In this document: positions 21,376 through 30,175 of the stretch, piece after piece
How positions within the stretch are numbered: the first letter of the stretch is position 1
Layout: every line of letters begins with the position of its first letter
Source: DASSUW01 sp963806395
GTDB lineage: Bacteria; Actinomycetota; Thermoleophilia; Solirubrobacterales; Solirubrobacteraceae
Assembly: GCA_963806395.1 (NCBI GenBank)
Contig: CAWDYI010000020.1
Location: forward strand, 1 to 64,000
Direction of reading: 5' to 3'
DNA: 64,000 nucleotides
Position numbers and translations under genes: made by a program
Notes under the pieces: generated by a model
What the model saw: the letters and a program-made list of their open reading frames with translations, nothing else
Databases searched by the model: none
Told to the model about the DNA's origin: nothing

Positions 21376-21398
21376 GTGGACCCACTAGGCTGCTCGCG

Positions 21399-22756
21399 GT
21401 GGACGGGCTCCAGGCCAGCGTCGAGAAGATGCGCCGGGAAGGGCTCCCCGAGCCGGCGATCGACACCTTTTGCCACTACTACCGCCAACTCGCAGAGGGC
21501 GAGACCGGCATGCTGCCGGAATCCGAGATCGAGCCCGTCGAGGGCGTCCAGGAGCTCGACGACCTGCCAGACGCCGACGCGCCGCTCGACGAGGCGGTCG
21601 TGATCAAGCTGAACGGCGGGCTCGGGACGAGCATGGGCATGACCCGGGCCAAGTCGCTGATCGAGGCCAAGGACGGGCTCACCTTCCTCGACGTGATCGC
21701 CCGTCAGGTGCTCGAGCCGCGGCGCCGGTCCGGGCGCGGCTCCCGCTGGTGCTGATGAACTCCTTCTACACGCACGACGAGTCGCTCGAGGCGCTCGCGA
21801 AGCACGACACCGTCGAGGCCGACCTGCCTGCCGACTTCGTGCAGCACAAGGAGCCGAAGATCCGCGTCGACGACCTGACGCCGATCGAGTGGCCGGACGA
21901 CCCGTCGCTCGAGTGGTGCCCGCCCGGGCACGGCGACCTCTACACGGCCCTGCTCACCTCCGGACTGCTCGACGCCCTGCTCGAGCGCGGCTACCACTAC
22001 GCGTTCGTCTCGAACTCCGACAACCTCGGCGCCGTGCTCGAGCCGCGCATCCTCGCCTGGATGGTGCAGGAGCGGATCCCGTTCGCGATGGAGGTCACCG
22101 AGCGGATGGAGGCCGACCGCAAGGGCGGCCACATCGCGCACCTGCCGCGCGGCGGCTACGTGCTGCGTGAGACCGCGCAGACGCCGGAGGAGGACCTCGA
22201 GGCGCTCCAGGACATCACGCGCCACCGGTACGTGAACACCAACAACCTGTGGGTCGACCTGCGCGTGCTCGCCGACGTGCTGCGGGAGCGTGACGGTGTC
22301 CTCGGCCTGCCGCTGATCGTCAACCGCAAGACGGTCGACCCGGGCGACAAGTCGACACCGGAGGTGTTCCAGCTCGAGACCGCGATGGGCGCCGCGATCG
22401 GCGTCTTCGACGGTGCGCGCCCGATCAACGTGCCGCGCCGCCGCTTCTCGCCGGTCAAGACGACCGAGGACCTGCTGGCGCTGCGCTCCGACGCCTACGT
22501 GCTTGCAGACGACGCGCGGGTGGAGCTCGCGCCGCAGCGCGACGGGACTCCGCCGGTCGTCGACCTCGACGACGAGCACTACAAGCTGCTGCGGGACTTC
22601 GACGCCCGCTTCCCCGACGGCGCGCCCTCGCTCGTGGAGTGCGAGCGGCTCGCCGTCGAGGGAGACGTGACATTCGGCCGGGGTGTCGTGGTCCGCGGGG
22701 TCGTGACCGTCAGCGGACCGCGACGGATCGAGGACGAGACGGTCCTCGAGGGCTGA
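21399..22756 (+). pseudogene. UTP-glucose-1-phosphate uridylyltransferase (UDPGP type), one frameshift
   Basis: The coding trace gives a eukaryote-like UDPGP enzyme of about 452 aa that makes UDP-glucose. From GTG 21399: MDGLQASVEKMRREGLPEPA, the nucleotide-binding loop VVIKLNGGLGTSMGMTRAKS and FLDVIARQVLE. Near 21720 one base is missing and the other frame continues LPLVLMNSFYTHDESLEAL, PPGHGDLYTALLTSGLLDAL, YAFVSNSDNLGAVLEPRIL, HIAHLPRGGY, NTNNLWVDLR and a C-terminal beta-helix-like end (VTFGRGVVVRGVVTVSG). UDP-glucose is the substrate for Ugd upstream. All else is intact, so the shift may be an assembly error. Confidence 0.85.
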
Positions 22757-22801
22757 CCCGAGGGCGCGCGGGCGCGCAGCGTCCTGGGGGTTGCGCCGGC
22801 G

Positions 22802-23071
22802 AACGTCAACTGCGCTGGGTGGGGAAGCGGCGGATTGGGCGCGGCGAGGGCGCGTGGCGCCTTTACCGCGGATATCGCGGCAAAGGCGCCACGGGTGTGG
22901 GTTTCGCCCCATCGGCCGCGTCCACAGACCGCCCGTTGGGATTTTTCCGTCCTCTGGCGTGGGTTTCTCCCCACGCGCTGAGCGCCCGCGCACGATTGGG
23001 GCGAAACCCACACGCGGACCCGCCGCTCGCGCCAACGGACACCCACCTCCCCACCCAGCGCAGTTGACGTT
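22802..23071. repeat. 270-bp nested palindromic element
   Basis: It fills most of the 390-bp gap between the uridylyltransferase and the phosphatidyltransferase genes. The outer arms are a perfect 24-bp inverted repeat (22802-22825 and 23048-23071, starting AACGTCAACTGCGC). Inside are a hairpin at 22854-22892 (arms GTGGCGCCTTT and AAAGGCGCCAC), and a second pair, GTGTGGGTTTCGCCCCA at 22895-22911 with its complement at 22997-23013. GTGGGTTTC[G/T]CCCCA occurs three times counting both strands. No plausible gene is encoded. Confidence 0.8.
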
Positions 23072-23146
23072 GTCGGCCGCCCGCGTAACCACCAAACCGC
23101 CTCGGCGTATCTCCTATCGACCGACGGTCAACAAGGAGATCGAGCG

Positions 23147-23833
23147 ATGACTGCCCCGCGCACCAAGACGTTCCTGCTCGCCCGTCCCGAGGCGCGGGCG
23201 CTGGACTGGATCGCCCGCCGGCTCCCGGCGCGGATCATGCCCGACCACCTGACCGCGCTCGGCGTGGTCGCGGCGATCGGGATCGCGGTGGCGTATGCGC
23301 TCTCGAACCGCGACCCGGCGTGGCTGTGGGCCGCGAGCGGCCTGCTCGCCGTCCACTGGTTCGGCGATTCGCTCGACGGGACGCTGGCCCGCGTGCGCCG
23401 ATCGGAGCGGCCGCGCTACGGCTACTACCTCGACCACCTGGTCGACGCGATCGCGACCGCGCTGATCGGAATTGGCCTCGGGCTGTCGCCGTACATGCTG
23501 CTGAGCACCGGGCTGGTGATCGTGATCGCCTACCTCGTGCTGTCGATCAACACGTACCTGGAGACCCAGGCGCTGGGCGTGTTCTCGCTCGGCTACGGGC
23601 GGCTCGGGCCGACCGAGGCGCGCGTGGGGCTGATCGTCGTCAACACGCTGCTCGTTCTCGGCTTGACTCCGACGATGTCGGTGCTCGGGATCGGGGTCAC
23701 GGTGATCGACGTGGTCGCGCTCGGCGCCGCCGCCGCGATGGCCCTCGCTCTGAGCGTGCGTGCGGCGCGTAACCTGCGCGAGCTGGCGCGCCGCGAGCCG
23801 GCGCACCGGCCGCCGGTTCACGCGGCGCCGTAG
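23147..23833 (+). CDS. CDP-alcohol phosphatidyltransferase family protein
   Basis: The 228-aa membrane enzyme joins a CDP-activated lipid to an alcohol. The family signature, DGx2ARx8Gx3Dx3D, is visible in GDSLDGTLARVRRSERPRYG followed by YYLDHLVDA (about residues 76-104). Membrane segments include LTALGVVAAIGIAVAYALS, WLWAASGLLAVHW, ALIGIGLGLSPYMLLSTGLV, VGLIVVNTLLVLGLTP and VTVIDVVALGAAAAMALALS. ATG 23147 has AAGGAG 8 nt upstream. It follows the palindromic element, and its 3' end overlaps the convergent CtaG gene. The alcohol is not predictable. Confidence 0.88.
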   Translation: MTAPRTKTFLLARPEARALDWIARRLPARIMPDHLTALGVVAAIGIAVAYALSNRDPAWLWAASGLLAVHWFGDSLDGTLARVRRSERPRYGYYLDHLVDAIATALIGIGLGLSPYMLLSTGLVIVIAYLVLSINTYLETQALGVFSLGYGRLGPTEARVGLIVVNTLLVLGLTPTMSVLGIGVTVIDVVALGAAAAMALALSVRAARNLRELARREPAHRPPVHAAP

Positions 23834-24621
23834 CGCTCCGCCCGCTGGTCCTCCGCCTCCGACTCGGCGAGCATGCGGATGAACAGGTAGGCGAGCGCGA
23901 TCCCCATCACGATCGACTGCTCGAGCGCCATCACGAGACCCGCGACGTGCTGGTCATCGAGGGGGGTCAGTCCCCACTTGGTGCCGCTCCACGCGTACGC
24001 GTAGAGGACCTCCGGCGAGAACGCCAGCAGGATGCCGAGGAAGCCGACGAGGATCTTGGTCGAGGCCATGTAGAGGATCGGCCCCATGCCGGGGAGGCGC
24101 ATCCGCGAGCGGATCGGCGAGAGCAGGTGCCACCAGTAGAGGAGACCTGCGACTGCGAACGAGAGGTGCTCGAGCACATGGACCGTCGAGTGCTCGAGCG
24201 CCGCGTCGTACAGCGCGGGTATGTGCCACAGCCACATCGCTCCGACGTACGCGACGACGCCGAACACGGGATGCCCGAACGGCCCGGCGGCCCGCTCGAC
24301 GCGGTGGATCCAGCGGGTGCCGGGCCGCAGGATCCACTTGGTCAGCCCGAGCGTGAGGCAGATCGCCGCCACGTCCGCGATCAGCAGGTGCTGGACCATG
24401 TGGAACGTCGCGAACTGCTGGCCGAGCACGTCGATCGGCGAGACCAGCGCGACGAACAGCGCCGCGATCCCGGTCGCCCACAGCGCTGCACGGCCCCATC
24501 CGGCCGCTCGCGCGCCGCCCTCCGCTCGCGCCCGGCGCCACCGCATCCCGTACACGAGCGCGTAGCCGGTGAGCGCGAGCAGCACGACGGGAGCGAAGCT
24601 CCACGAAACGTCGACTGTCAC
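23818..24621 (-). CDS. CtaG-like cytochrome c oxidase assembly protein
   Basis: The 267-aa protein of the caa3-type CtaG family has about seven membrane helices: WSFAPVVLLALTGYALVYGM, AALWATGIAALFVALVSP, then the family region GQQFATFHMVQHLLIADVAA with conserved His residues, WLWHIPALYDAALEHSTVHV, LSFAVAGLLYWWHLLSPIRS and later LAFSPEVLYAYAW. It helps deliver copper or assemble the oxidase in the membrane. Start is GTG 24621, encoding MTVDVSW. A divergent ComF gene lies 60 bp away. The DNA between holds no clear hexamer pair. Confidence 0.88.
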   Translation of the reverse strand: MTVDVSWSFAPVVLLALTGYALVYGMRWRRARAEGGARAAGWGRAALWATGIAALFVALVSPIDVLGQQFATFHMVQHLLIADVAAICLTLGLTKWILRPGTRWIHRVERAAGPFGHPVFGVVAYVGAMWLWHIPALYDAALEHSTVHVLEHLSFAVAGLLYWWHLLSPIRSRMRLPGMGPILYMASTKILVGFLGILLAFSPEVLYAYAWSGTKWGLTPLDDQHVAGLVMALEQSIVMGIALAYLFIRMLAESEAEDQRAERYGAA

Positions 24622-24681
24622 GGCACGGAATTGTGACGATCACGTGGTGTGTCGTAACGCGATGCGCGGAACGATGCACCG

Positions 24682-25383
24682 GTGCCCTCACGTGTCCTCG
24701 CCGAACTGCTCGCGGTCGTCGCCCCGCCCGCGTGCGCTGCGTGCCGCGCGCCGCTCGCGCGAGCCGAGCTGCGGCTGTGCTCCGACTGCACGCGCGCGCT
24801 CCCGTGGATGCCGGTGCGCGCCTGCCGGCGGTGCGGCCTGCCGTCGCACCGCCGCGGGTGCCCGGCGGGCACGGCGGCGTTCACGCGCGCGTGGGCGCCG
24901 CTGGCCTACGACGGTGTCGCGCGTGACCTCGTGGCGGCGCTGAAGTTCGGCGCCGCGCTGCCTGTGGCGACCTTGATGGCGGCGCACATGGCGGCCAACC
25001 TGCCCGCGGATCTGCGCTCAGGCAGCGCGGAGTCGCAGATGGCGACGGCGCTCGTCCCGGTCCCGCCGCAGTCGCGCCGCGCCCGCCGGCGCGGGTTCGA
25101 CCCGGCGGCCGCGCTCGCCGCTGCGCTCGCCTCGCGGCTCGGGATGCCCGAGAGTGCGTGCCTGCGCCGCCGCGACCGCCAGGGCCGCCAGGTCGGCGCG
25201 ACCCGCGCGCAGCGGCGCCGTCCCGGCCGCCTGTCGATCGAGCTCCGCAAGGCGCCGCCGGCGCGCGCGCTGCTGGTCGACGACGTCCACACCACCGGCG
25301 CGACGCTCGACGCCTGCGCAAGTGCCCTCGCGGCCGGCGGCTGTGGCGAGGTCGTCGCGCTCACCTACGCGCGCACGCTGTGA
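24682..25383 (+). CDS. ComF family phosphoribosyltransferase-like protein
   Basis: The 233-aa protein has an N-terminal zinc finger of four cysteine pairs (CAACRAPL, CSDC, CRRCGLP, and a later Cys) followed by a PRT domain: ALVPVPPQSRRARRRGFDPA, QVGATRAQRRR, and the PRPP-binding loop ALLVDDVHTTGATLDACASA. In naturally transformable bacteria ComF helps take up single-stranded DNA; here competence is not otherwise evident, so housekeeping or recombination roles are equally likely. Start is GTG 24682. A strong hairpin at 25389-25424 separates it from the convergent peptidase gene. Confidence 0.85.
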   Translation: MPSRVLAELLAVVAPPACAACRAPLARAELRLCSDCTRALPWMPVRACRRCGLPSHRRGCPAGTAAFTRAWAPLAYDGVARDLVAALKFGAALPVATLMAAHMAANLPADLRSGSAESQMATALVPVPPQSRRARRRGFDPAAALAAALASRLGMPESACLRRRDRQGRQVGATRAQRRRPGRLSIELRKAPPARALLVDDVHTTGATLDACASALAAGGCGEVVALTYARTL

Positions 25384-25388
25384 TGCGT

Positions 25389-25424
25389 GCGGGACCGCCC
25401 CATGGCGCGCACGGGGCGGCCCGC
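25389..25424. terminator. Bidirectional hairpin between comF and the M28 gene
   Basis: GCGGGACCGCCCC (25389-25401) pairs with GGGGCGGCCCGC (25413-25424) around an 11-nt loop. It lies between two convergent stop codons, 25383 and 25437, with no U-run. Confidence 0.6.
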
Positions 25425-25436
25425 TCGCTTCACGCG

Positions 25437-27557
25437 CTAGCCCGCGCCGCGCTCCGCGAGGCGCGTGGCCTCGCGGAGCGAGTCGAACAGCAGATCGCGG
25501 TAGGTCTTCACCGTGTCCTGTTGGTTCTGCTCGACGGCGTCCCGCATTCCGGGCAGGTACTGCACCGCATAGCCCGTGACCAGGCCGGGCGCGTAGACCT
25601 GGTGCCGGAACCACGGCCGCCCCGGCATGCCGCGCGCGGTCGTCAGCGCCCGTTCCTGCTTCATCAGGGCGTTGTTGACCCGCGCGATCGCGCGGCTGGC
25701 CGTGCCGGACTCGGTGTCCCCGGCCGCCAGCAGCTCGTCGGCACGTGCCTCCAGGTCCTCGGACGCCTCCTGCCACTCCTCTGCGGCGTCCGCCAGGATG
25801 GTCAGGTCGACCTTGTCGTCACCCGGCGTCTCGGCCTGTACCTGCCGGAGGTCCGCGACGTACGAGGCCACGGCGGCCGCGTAGTCGGAGTAGTGGAACG
25901 GCAGCACGTCGGCGTTCGCGAGCCGCAGCGCGGCCGTGCCCACGACGCGCGCCGATCCCGCGTGCCCGAGGTAGCCGGGGTCGAGGTAGTGCTCCATGTT
26001 GTAGGTGTCGTCGTACGCGGAGTGGTACGTACCGCCGCTGGCGGGCGCCGTGAACCCCGCCTCGAACGACGGCACGCCCAGGTGGTCGAGGAACGCCGTG
26101 TAGTCCGACCCGCTGCCGAGCCGCCCGACCTCGGGCGCGTCGCCGTCACCCTGCCAGGTGTCGTACGCGGGCGCGCCGGTGCGCGGGTCCGCCACGGCCT
26201 GCGTCACCTGGATGATCGCGTCGTCGAGCTGCGGCACGCCCGCGGCGTCGAAGCTCGTGCCGCCGGCACCGTCGAGGTTGGCGTACGCGACGGCGTTCTT
26301 CAGCAGCTCCTTGCGGTTCTCCTCGGCGTACTCGGTCGACCCGAACAGCCCGTACTCCTCGCCGTCCCAGCCGGCGATGACGATCGTGCGCTCCGGCCTC
26401 CAGCCGCGGTCGAGCAGGCGGCCGAGGCTGCGACCGACCTCCATCATCGTCGTCCAGCCGCTGGTGTTGTCGCTCGTGCCGTACGTCCAGCCGTCGTAGT
26501 GCGCTCCGATGATCACCTTCTCGTCGGGCTTCGTCGTGCCGCGGATCGTGGCGAGCACGTCGCGAACCGGCGTCTGCTCGTACGCGATGTCGAGCTTGAG
26601 ATGCACCTTCGTCCCGCCCGGCCCCACGTGGTAGGTGATCGGGAGCCCGCCCTGGAACGACTCGGGAGCCTGCGGTCCGCTGAGCCCTTCCAGCAGCGGC
26701 TGCGCCTCGCCGTAGGAGATCGGCGTGGTCGGGATGCGGGGCAGGTTGCCGGCGTCGTCCGGCGAGAGCCTGCGCGTGCCCGGCACGGCCGGCGCCCCCG
26801 GCGTCAGCGGATCGCCCGGGTAGTTGAAGATGTACTGGATCGACCCGCGCTGGATGCCGTCCGCCGGGCGCCACGGCCCGTCGGGGTAGACCGGCCCGCG
26901 CTTGTAACCGTCGTCCTCGGGATCGGAGTAGATCAGCACGCCCTTGGCGCCCCGCTTCTCGGCCTGCTGGGCCTTGACGCCGCGGAACGAGCCGCCGTAC
27001 CGGACGAGCACGATCTTGCCTCTCACGTCCACGCCGAGCCGCTCGAGCTCGTCGTAGTCCTCCGGCAGCCCGAAGTTCGCGTAGACGACCTCGCCGGACA
27101 CGTCGCCCGAGGGCGAGAAGGCGTTGTAGCCCTCGACCACCTCGCCGAACGCCTGCTGCCACGAGAAGCCGCGCTCCTTCGTCGACAGCTGCCGCGTGTA
27201 CGGCGCCGTCATCGTGACGCTCACGTCACGCGGGCTCGTCGAGTAGACGCTGTAGCTGGGCGACGAGACGTCGAGCCCGTACGAGCGCAGGCGCTCGACG
27301 GAGTACTCGAACGCACGCCGCGCGCCGGGCGTGCCGACGAGCTGCGGGCGCCGGCTGAGATCGCGGCTCGTGCGCCCGATCACGTCGGGACGAACGCCGT
27401 CCCGGTAGCGGCTCTCATATGCGCGCTGGTGCTCCGCGCTCTGTGCGGTGAAGCCGTGGATCGGCTCCTGCGCGTTTGCGGGCGCGGCGCACGCGGCGAC
27501 CGCGATTCCACAGAGGACGGCAACGCCGAGCCGCCGTCCCGCCGACGGACTGATCAT
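25437..27557 (-). CDS. Secreted M28 peptidase, glutamate carboxypeptidase II-like
   Basis: The 706-aa exported zinc peptidase has a signal peptide (GRRLGVAVLCGIAVAACAAP, cleavage near ANAQ), then a PA insert domain (KIVLVRYGGSFRG, RGAKGVLIYSD), the M28 catalytic domain and a C-terminal dimerisation domain. Metal and catalytic residues are in VIIGAHYDGWTYGTSDNTSG, VIAGWDGEEYGLFGSTEYAE and GSGSDYTAFLDHLGVPSFEA, with TYHSAYDDTYNMEHY carrying the last His. The domain order is that of glutamate carboxypeptidase II/PSMA. ATG 27557 is preferred over TTG 27575 because AAGGGGG lies just upstream. It should trim glutamate or acidic residues from peptides outside the cell. Confidence 0.9.
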   Translation of the reverse strand: MISPSAGRRLGVAVLCGIAVAACAAPANAQEPIHGFTAQSAEHQRAYESRYRDGVRPDVIGRTSRDLSRRPQLVGTPGARRAFEYSVERLRSYGLDVSSPSYSVYSTSPRDVSVTMTAPYTRQLSTKERGFSWQQAFGEVVEGYNAFSPSGDVSGEVVYANFGLPEDYDELERLGVDVRGKIVLVRYGGSFRGVKAQQAEKRGAKGVLIYSDPEDDGYKRGPVYPDGPWRPADGIQRGSIQYIFNYPGDPLTPGAPAVPGTRRLSPDDAGNLPRIPTTPISYGEAQPLLEGLSGPQAPESFQGGLPITYHVGPGGTKVHLKLDIAYEQTPVRDVLATIRGTTKPDEKVIIGAHYDGWTYGTSDNTSGWTTMMEVGRSLGRLLDRGWRPERTIVIAGWDGEEYGLFGSTEYAEENRKELLKNAVAYANLDGAGGTSFDAAGVPQLDDAIIQVTQAVADPRTGAPAYDTWQGDGDAPEVGRLGSGSDYTAFLDHLGVPSFEAGFTAPASGGTYHSAYDDTYNMEHYLDPGYLGHAGSARVVGTAALRLANADVLPFHYSDYAAAVASYVADLRQVQAETPGDDKVDLTILADAAEEWQEASEDLEARADELLAAGDTESGTASRAIARVNNALMKQERALTTARGMPGRPWFRHQVYAPGLVTGYAVQYLPGMRDAVEQNQQDTVKTYRDLLFDSLREATRLAERGAG

Positions 27558-27696
27558 CGAAAACCCCCTTGCCAACGCCGGGCACTCCCGTTGCCCGGCA
27601 GCGTTCGGCCGAGGCTACCCCCAACCACGGCCCGTATTCAGGCGGGTTCGCATGCGGACCGATCTCCGCCGCGGCGCTCGCGGTACCTTCGGAGGC

Positions 27697-28488
27697 ATGA
27701 GCCTGCTGCGCGACTACTCCCGTCAGGCGCAGACCTACGACGCCACGCGGGCGGCGAGCCCGTCGGTCCTCGGCCCGCTGCGCGCCGCGCTGGCCGGTGC
27801 GCCCGGCCGCAGGCTGGCCGACATCGGTGGCGGCACGGGCAACTACGCGAACGCCCTGTGCGACGAGGGTTGGGAGCCGGTCGTGATCGACCGCGAGCCG
27901 GCGATGCTCGCGCGGGCGGCGGGGAAGGGCCTCGAGACGATCGAGGGCGACGCGCAGCGGCTGCCGCTCGGGGACGCGAGCGTGGACGCCGCGATGCTCG
28001 TCTCGATGCTGCACCACGTCGAGGACCCGTCCGCCGCGCTGGCCGAGGCCAGGCGGATCCTGCGGCCCGGCGGCCGTCTCGCGCTGATGGTCTTCACCCG
28101 CGAGGACATCGAGGACCTGTGGCTCTCGGACTACTTCCCGAGCACTCGGGCGTGGATGACGGAGTCGCACCCGACGCTCGCCGAGCTGCTGGCCATGCTC
28201 CCCGGCTCGCGCCGGATCGAGGTGGTGTTCCGCGACCTCGAGGACGCGTCACTCGCCGCTCTCGCGGCGTACCCGGAGCGTGTCGCGGACCCGCGCTGGC
28301 ACCGGCAGACGAGCTACTTCGAGCGCCTCGAACGCGACCACCCGGACGAGCTCGCCGCCGGCCTTGCTCGGTTGCGCCAGGATCTCGCGGACGAGCGTGC
28401 GCCGCGGAGGCCCGGTCTTGCGAGCGTGATCGCCTATCAGGCGATCGCGCGGCCGGCGTCGTCGGCCCACTCGAGCGCCGCGCGGTAG
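27697..28488 (+). CDS. SAM-dependent methyltransferase (class I)
   Basis: The 263-aa protein begins MSLLRDYSRQAQTYDATRAA. It contains the SAM loop LADIGGGTGNYANALC (motif I), VVIDREPAMLARA, IEGDAQRLPLGDASVDAAM (motif II) and RRILRPGGRLALMVFTRED (motif III), as in Methyltransf_11 proteins of the ubiE/arsM type. The Cys-poor sequence argues against an arsenite-type enzyme. ATG 27697 has GGAGG just upstream at 27691-27695, tight but usable. Its 3' end overlaps the convergent EAL-HDOD gene by about 50 bp. Substrate unknown. Confidence 0.85.
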   Translation: MSLLRDYSRQAQTYDATRAASPSVLGPLRAALAGAPGRRLADIGGGTGNYANALCDEGWEPVVIDREPAMLARAAGKGLETIEGDAQRLPLGDASVDAAMLVSMLHHVEDPSAALAEARRILRPGGRLALMVFTREDIEDLWLSDYFPSTRAWMTESHPTLAELLAMLPGSRRIEVVFRDLEDASLAALAAYPERVADPRWHRQTSYFERLERDHPDELAAGLARLRQDLADERAPRRPGLASVIAYQAIARPASSAHSSAAR

Positions 28489-29648
28489 GCGCCGGCGAGC
28501 GAGACGCCCGCGTCGGCCGACTGCAGCGTCGGGAACTCGCCGCGCTCGTAGGCGATGACGGCGGAGAGCAGCTCGCCCTTCGGGCCTTCGCGGCGCAGCA
28601 GAGCGGCCTGGATCTCGTCGGTGAAGGGAAGCGTGTCGAGCACCTCGGCCATCGGCGCATCGAGCAGCGCGTCGGCGACCGAGAACAGGCCGATCGTGAA
28701 CAGCGTCTCGCGTTCGTCCGGCAGCGCGCTGCCGGCGAGCATCTCGCACATGCGGGCGCGCCGGAGGCCGAGGGCCACGAGCTCGTCCGGCAGATCCGGG
28801 ATCGCGGAGATCGCCATGACGGTCGCCCAGCGGCGCACGGTGCGCACACCGAGCAGGCCGAGCGCCTCGCGGACCGAGCCGACGGTGCGCGGCAGCGCGA
28901 AGAAGGCGGAGTTGACGTAGCGCAGGAGCTTGAGCGCGAGGCCGACGTCGGACGCGATGATCCGCTCGAGGTCCTCGAACGACACGTCGCCGCTCGTCAG
29001 CTCCCCGAGCCGGCGCAGCGAGCCGAGACCGGCGGTCGCGACCCCGCGGCTGCGGAACAGGCGCGGCTTGGCGAAGTAGTCGCCCTGGAAGTAGGTGAAG
29101 CCCATGCCCTTGAGGCGCTGGAAGCACGCGTGGTCCTCGACGTCGGTCGCCACCAGCAGCGCGCCCTGGGTGCGCGGGCCTTCGATGATCGCGGCGAGCT
29201 GCTCGTCGGTACGCCCGGTCACCCGGATCTTCACGATCGAGCACAGAGACATCAGCTCTTCGATGTCCGTGCGGCCGTCGTAGTCGCCGAGCGCGAGCGC
29301 GTAGCCGGAGCGCGAGAGCTGCTGGAGCAGGCCGAGCAGGTCGTCCTGTGCCGGGTAGGCCTCGATCTGGAGCACGGCGCGGTCGGGGCGCACCGGGGGC
29401 GGGCCGATCTCGACGAGGAAGTTGCGGGCGATCGACACCCAGGCGGGGTGCCGGCCGGCGAGCCGCTCGAGGCCGATGTCGCCGAAAGCGTCCACCAGCA
29501 GCGCCGAGGTGCCCTTGGCGTCGCGGGACGGGTCGCCGAGGTCGACGGCGCCGCCGAACCTGAGCTCATAGCCGACGACGTTGTTGCGGCCGTCCGCGAT
29601 GGGATGGCGGACGACTGCCACCTCGAGACGTTGACCGGTTGCGCTCAC
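28437..29648 (-). CDS. EAL-HDOD signalling protein
   Basis: The 403-aa protein has an N-terminal EAL-like domain (VVRHPIADGRNNVVGYELRF, ARNFLVEIGPPP, VLQIEA at the usual EVTE-like place, KGMGFTYFQGDYFAKPRLF) and a C-terminal HDOD domain (about residue 210 on: LGSLRRLGELTSGDVSFEDL, IIASDVGLALKLLRYVNSAF, SVREALGLLGVRTVRRW). The EAL domain lacks the Glu/Asp set of active c-di-GMP phosphodiesterases, as in YuxH/CdgJ proteins, so it probably transmits signals. The start is uncertain: GTG 29648 gives the best family N-terminus but no clear ribosome binding site. Longer frames would enter hpf. Confidence 0.82.
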   Translation of the reverse strand: MSATGQRLEVAVVRHPIADGRNNVVGYELRFGGAVDLGDPSRDAKGTSALLVDAFGDIGLERLAGRHPAWVSIARNFLVEIGPPPVRPDRAVLQIEAYPAQDDLLGLLQQLSRSGYALALGDYDGRTDIEELMSLCSIVKIRVTGRTDEQLAAIIEGPRTQGALLVATDVEDHACFQRLKGMGFTYFQGDYFAKPRLFRSRGVATAGLGSLRRLGELTSGDVSFEDLERIIASDVGLALKLLRYVNSAFFALPRTVGSVREALGLLGVRTVRRWATVMAISAIPDLPDELVALGLRRARMCEMLAGSALPDERETLFTIGLFSVADALLDAPMAEVLDTLPFTDEIQAALLRREGPKGELLSAVIAYERGEFPTLQSADAGVSLAGAYRAALEWADDAGRAIA

Positions 29649-29757
29649 ACCTGGAATGTCGGCCGCAGCGCCCAATGGTTGAGGGCAAACGACTTTGTGA
29701 CCCGAAAATCCGGCTACAGTCAGAGCCGTCGGAGTCCACTCGACGAGAGGAGTCCCC

Positions 29758-30135
29758 GTGCGGATCGAGGTCAAGGGGCGCAACCTTCAGGTCACCGACG
29801 AGCTGCGTGAGGTGATCGCGCGGCGGTTCGAGAAGGTGGACAAGCAGGTGAGCGACCTCGCCACGCTCGAGATCGAGCTGAGCGAGGAGCGCAACCCGGC
29901 CAACCCGACGCAGATGGTGGCCGAGGCGACCCTCTACCTCAAGGGCACGACGCTGCGCGCGACAAACGCCTCGCGGGACGCCAAGCACTCGATCAATCTG
30001 GTCGCCGACGAGCTCGCGCGGCAGGTCAAGCGCCATCGCGACAAGCGGCGCAACCGGCGCGAGGCGCGGGCCGCCGCCGGGCCGATGCAACCGCCGGTGA
30101 CCGAGGCCGACGAAGACGCCGCTCCGGCAGCCTGA
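29758..30135 (+). CDS. hpf: Ribosome hibernation-promoting factor (HPF/YfiA)
   Basis: The 125-aa protein binds the 30S subunit and shuts it down in stationary phase. It starts MRIEVKGRNLQVTDELREVI and contains RRFEKVDKQVSDLATLEIEL and TLRATNASRDAKHSINLVAD, the two-helix and sheet fold of the S30AE family. The C-terminus is short, basic then acidic (HRDKRRNRREARAAAG), without the long-HPF dimerisation domain. GTG 29758 is preceded by GAGAGGAGT. hpf sits 40 bp before secA, an arrangement common in actinobacteria and Firmicutes. Confidence 0.9.
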   Translation: MRIEVKGRNLQVTDELREVIARRFEKVDKQVSDLATLEIELSEERNPANPTQMVAEATLYLKGTTLRATNASRDAKHSINLVADELARQVKRHRDKRRNRREARAAAGPMQPPVTEADEDAAPAA

Positions 30136-30175
30136 GCGCCCTCGGGCGCATCCCCGCAGCCGCTACGCTTGATCC

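Noticed and set aside
29690..29720. hpf promoter (TTTGTG with TACAGT)
   Set aside because: The spacing is only 14-15 bp and the match is weak, so it was not listed.
25158..29810. A 1550-residue open frame on the plus strand across comF, the M28 peptidase and the EAL-HDOD gene
   Set aside because: It is antisense to recognisable genes and its translation is Arg/Ala/His-rich with no family motifs; long antisense frames are common at this GC content.
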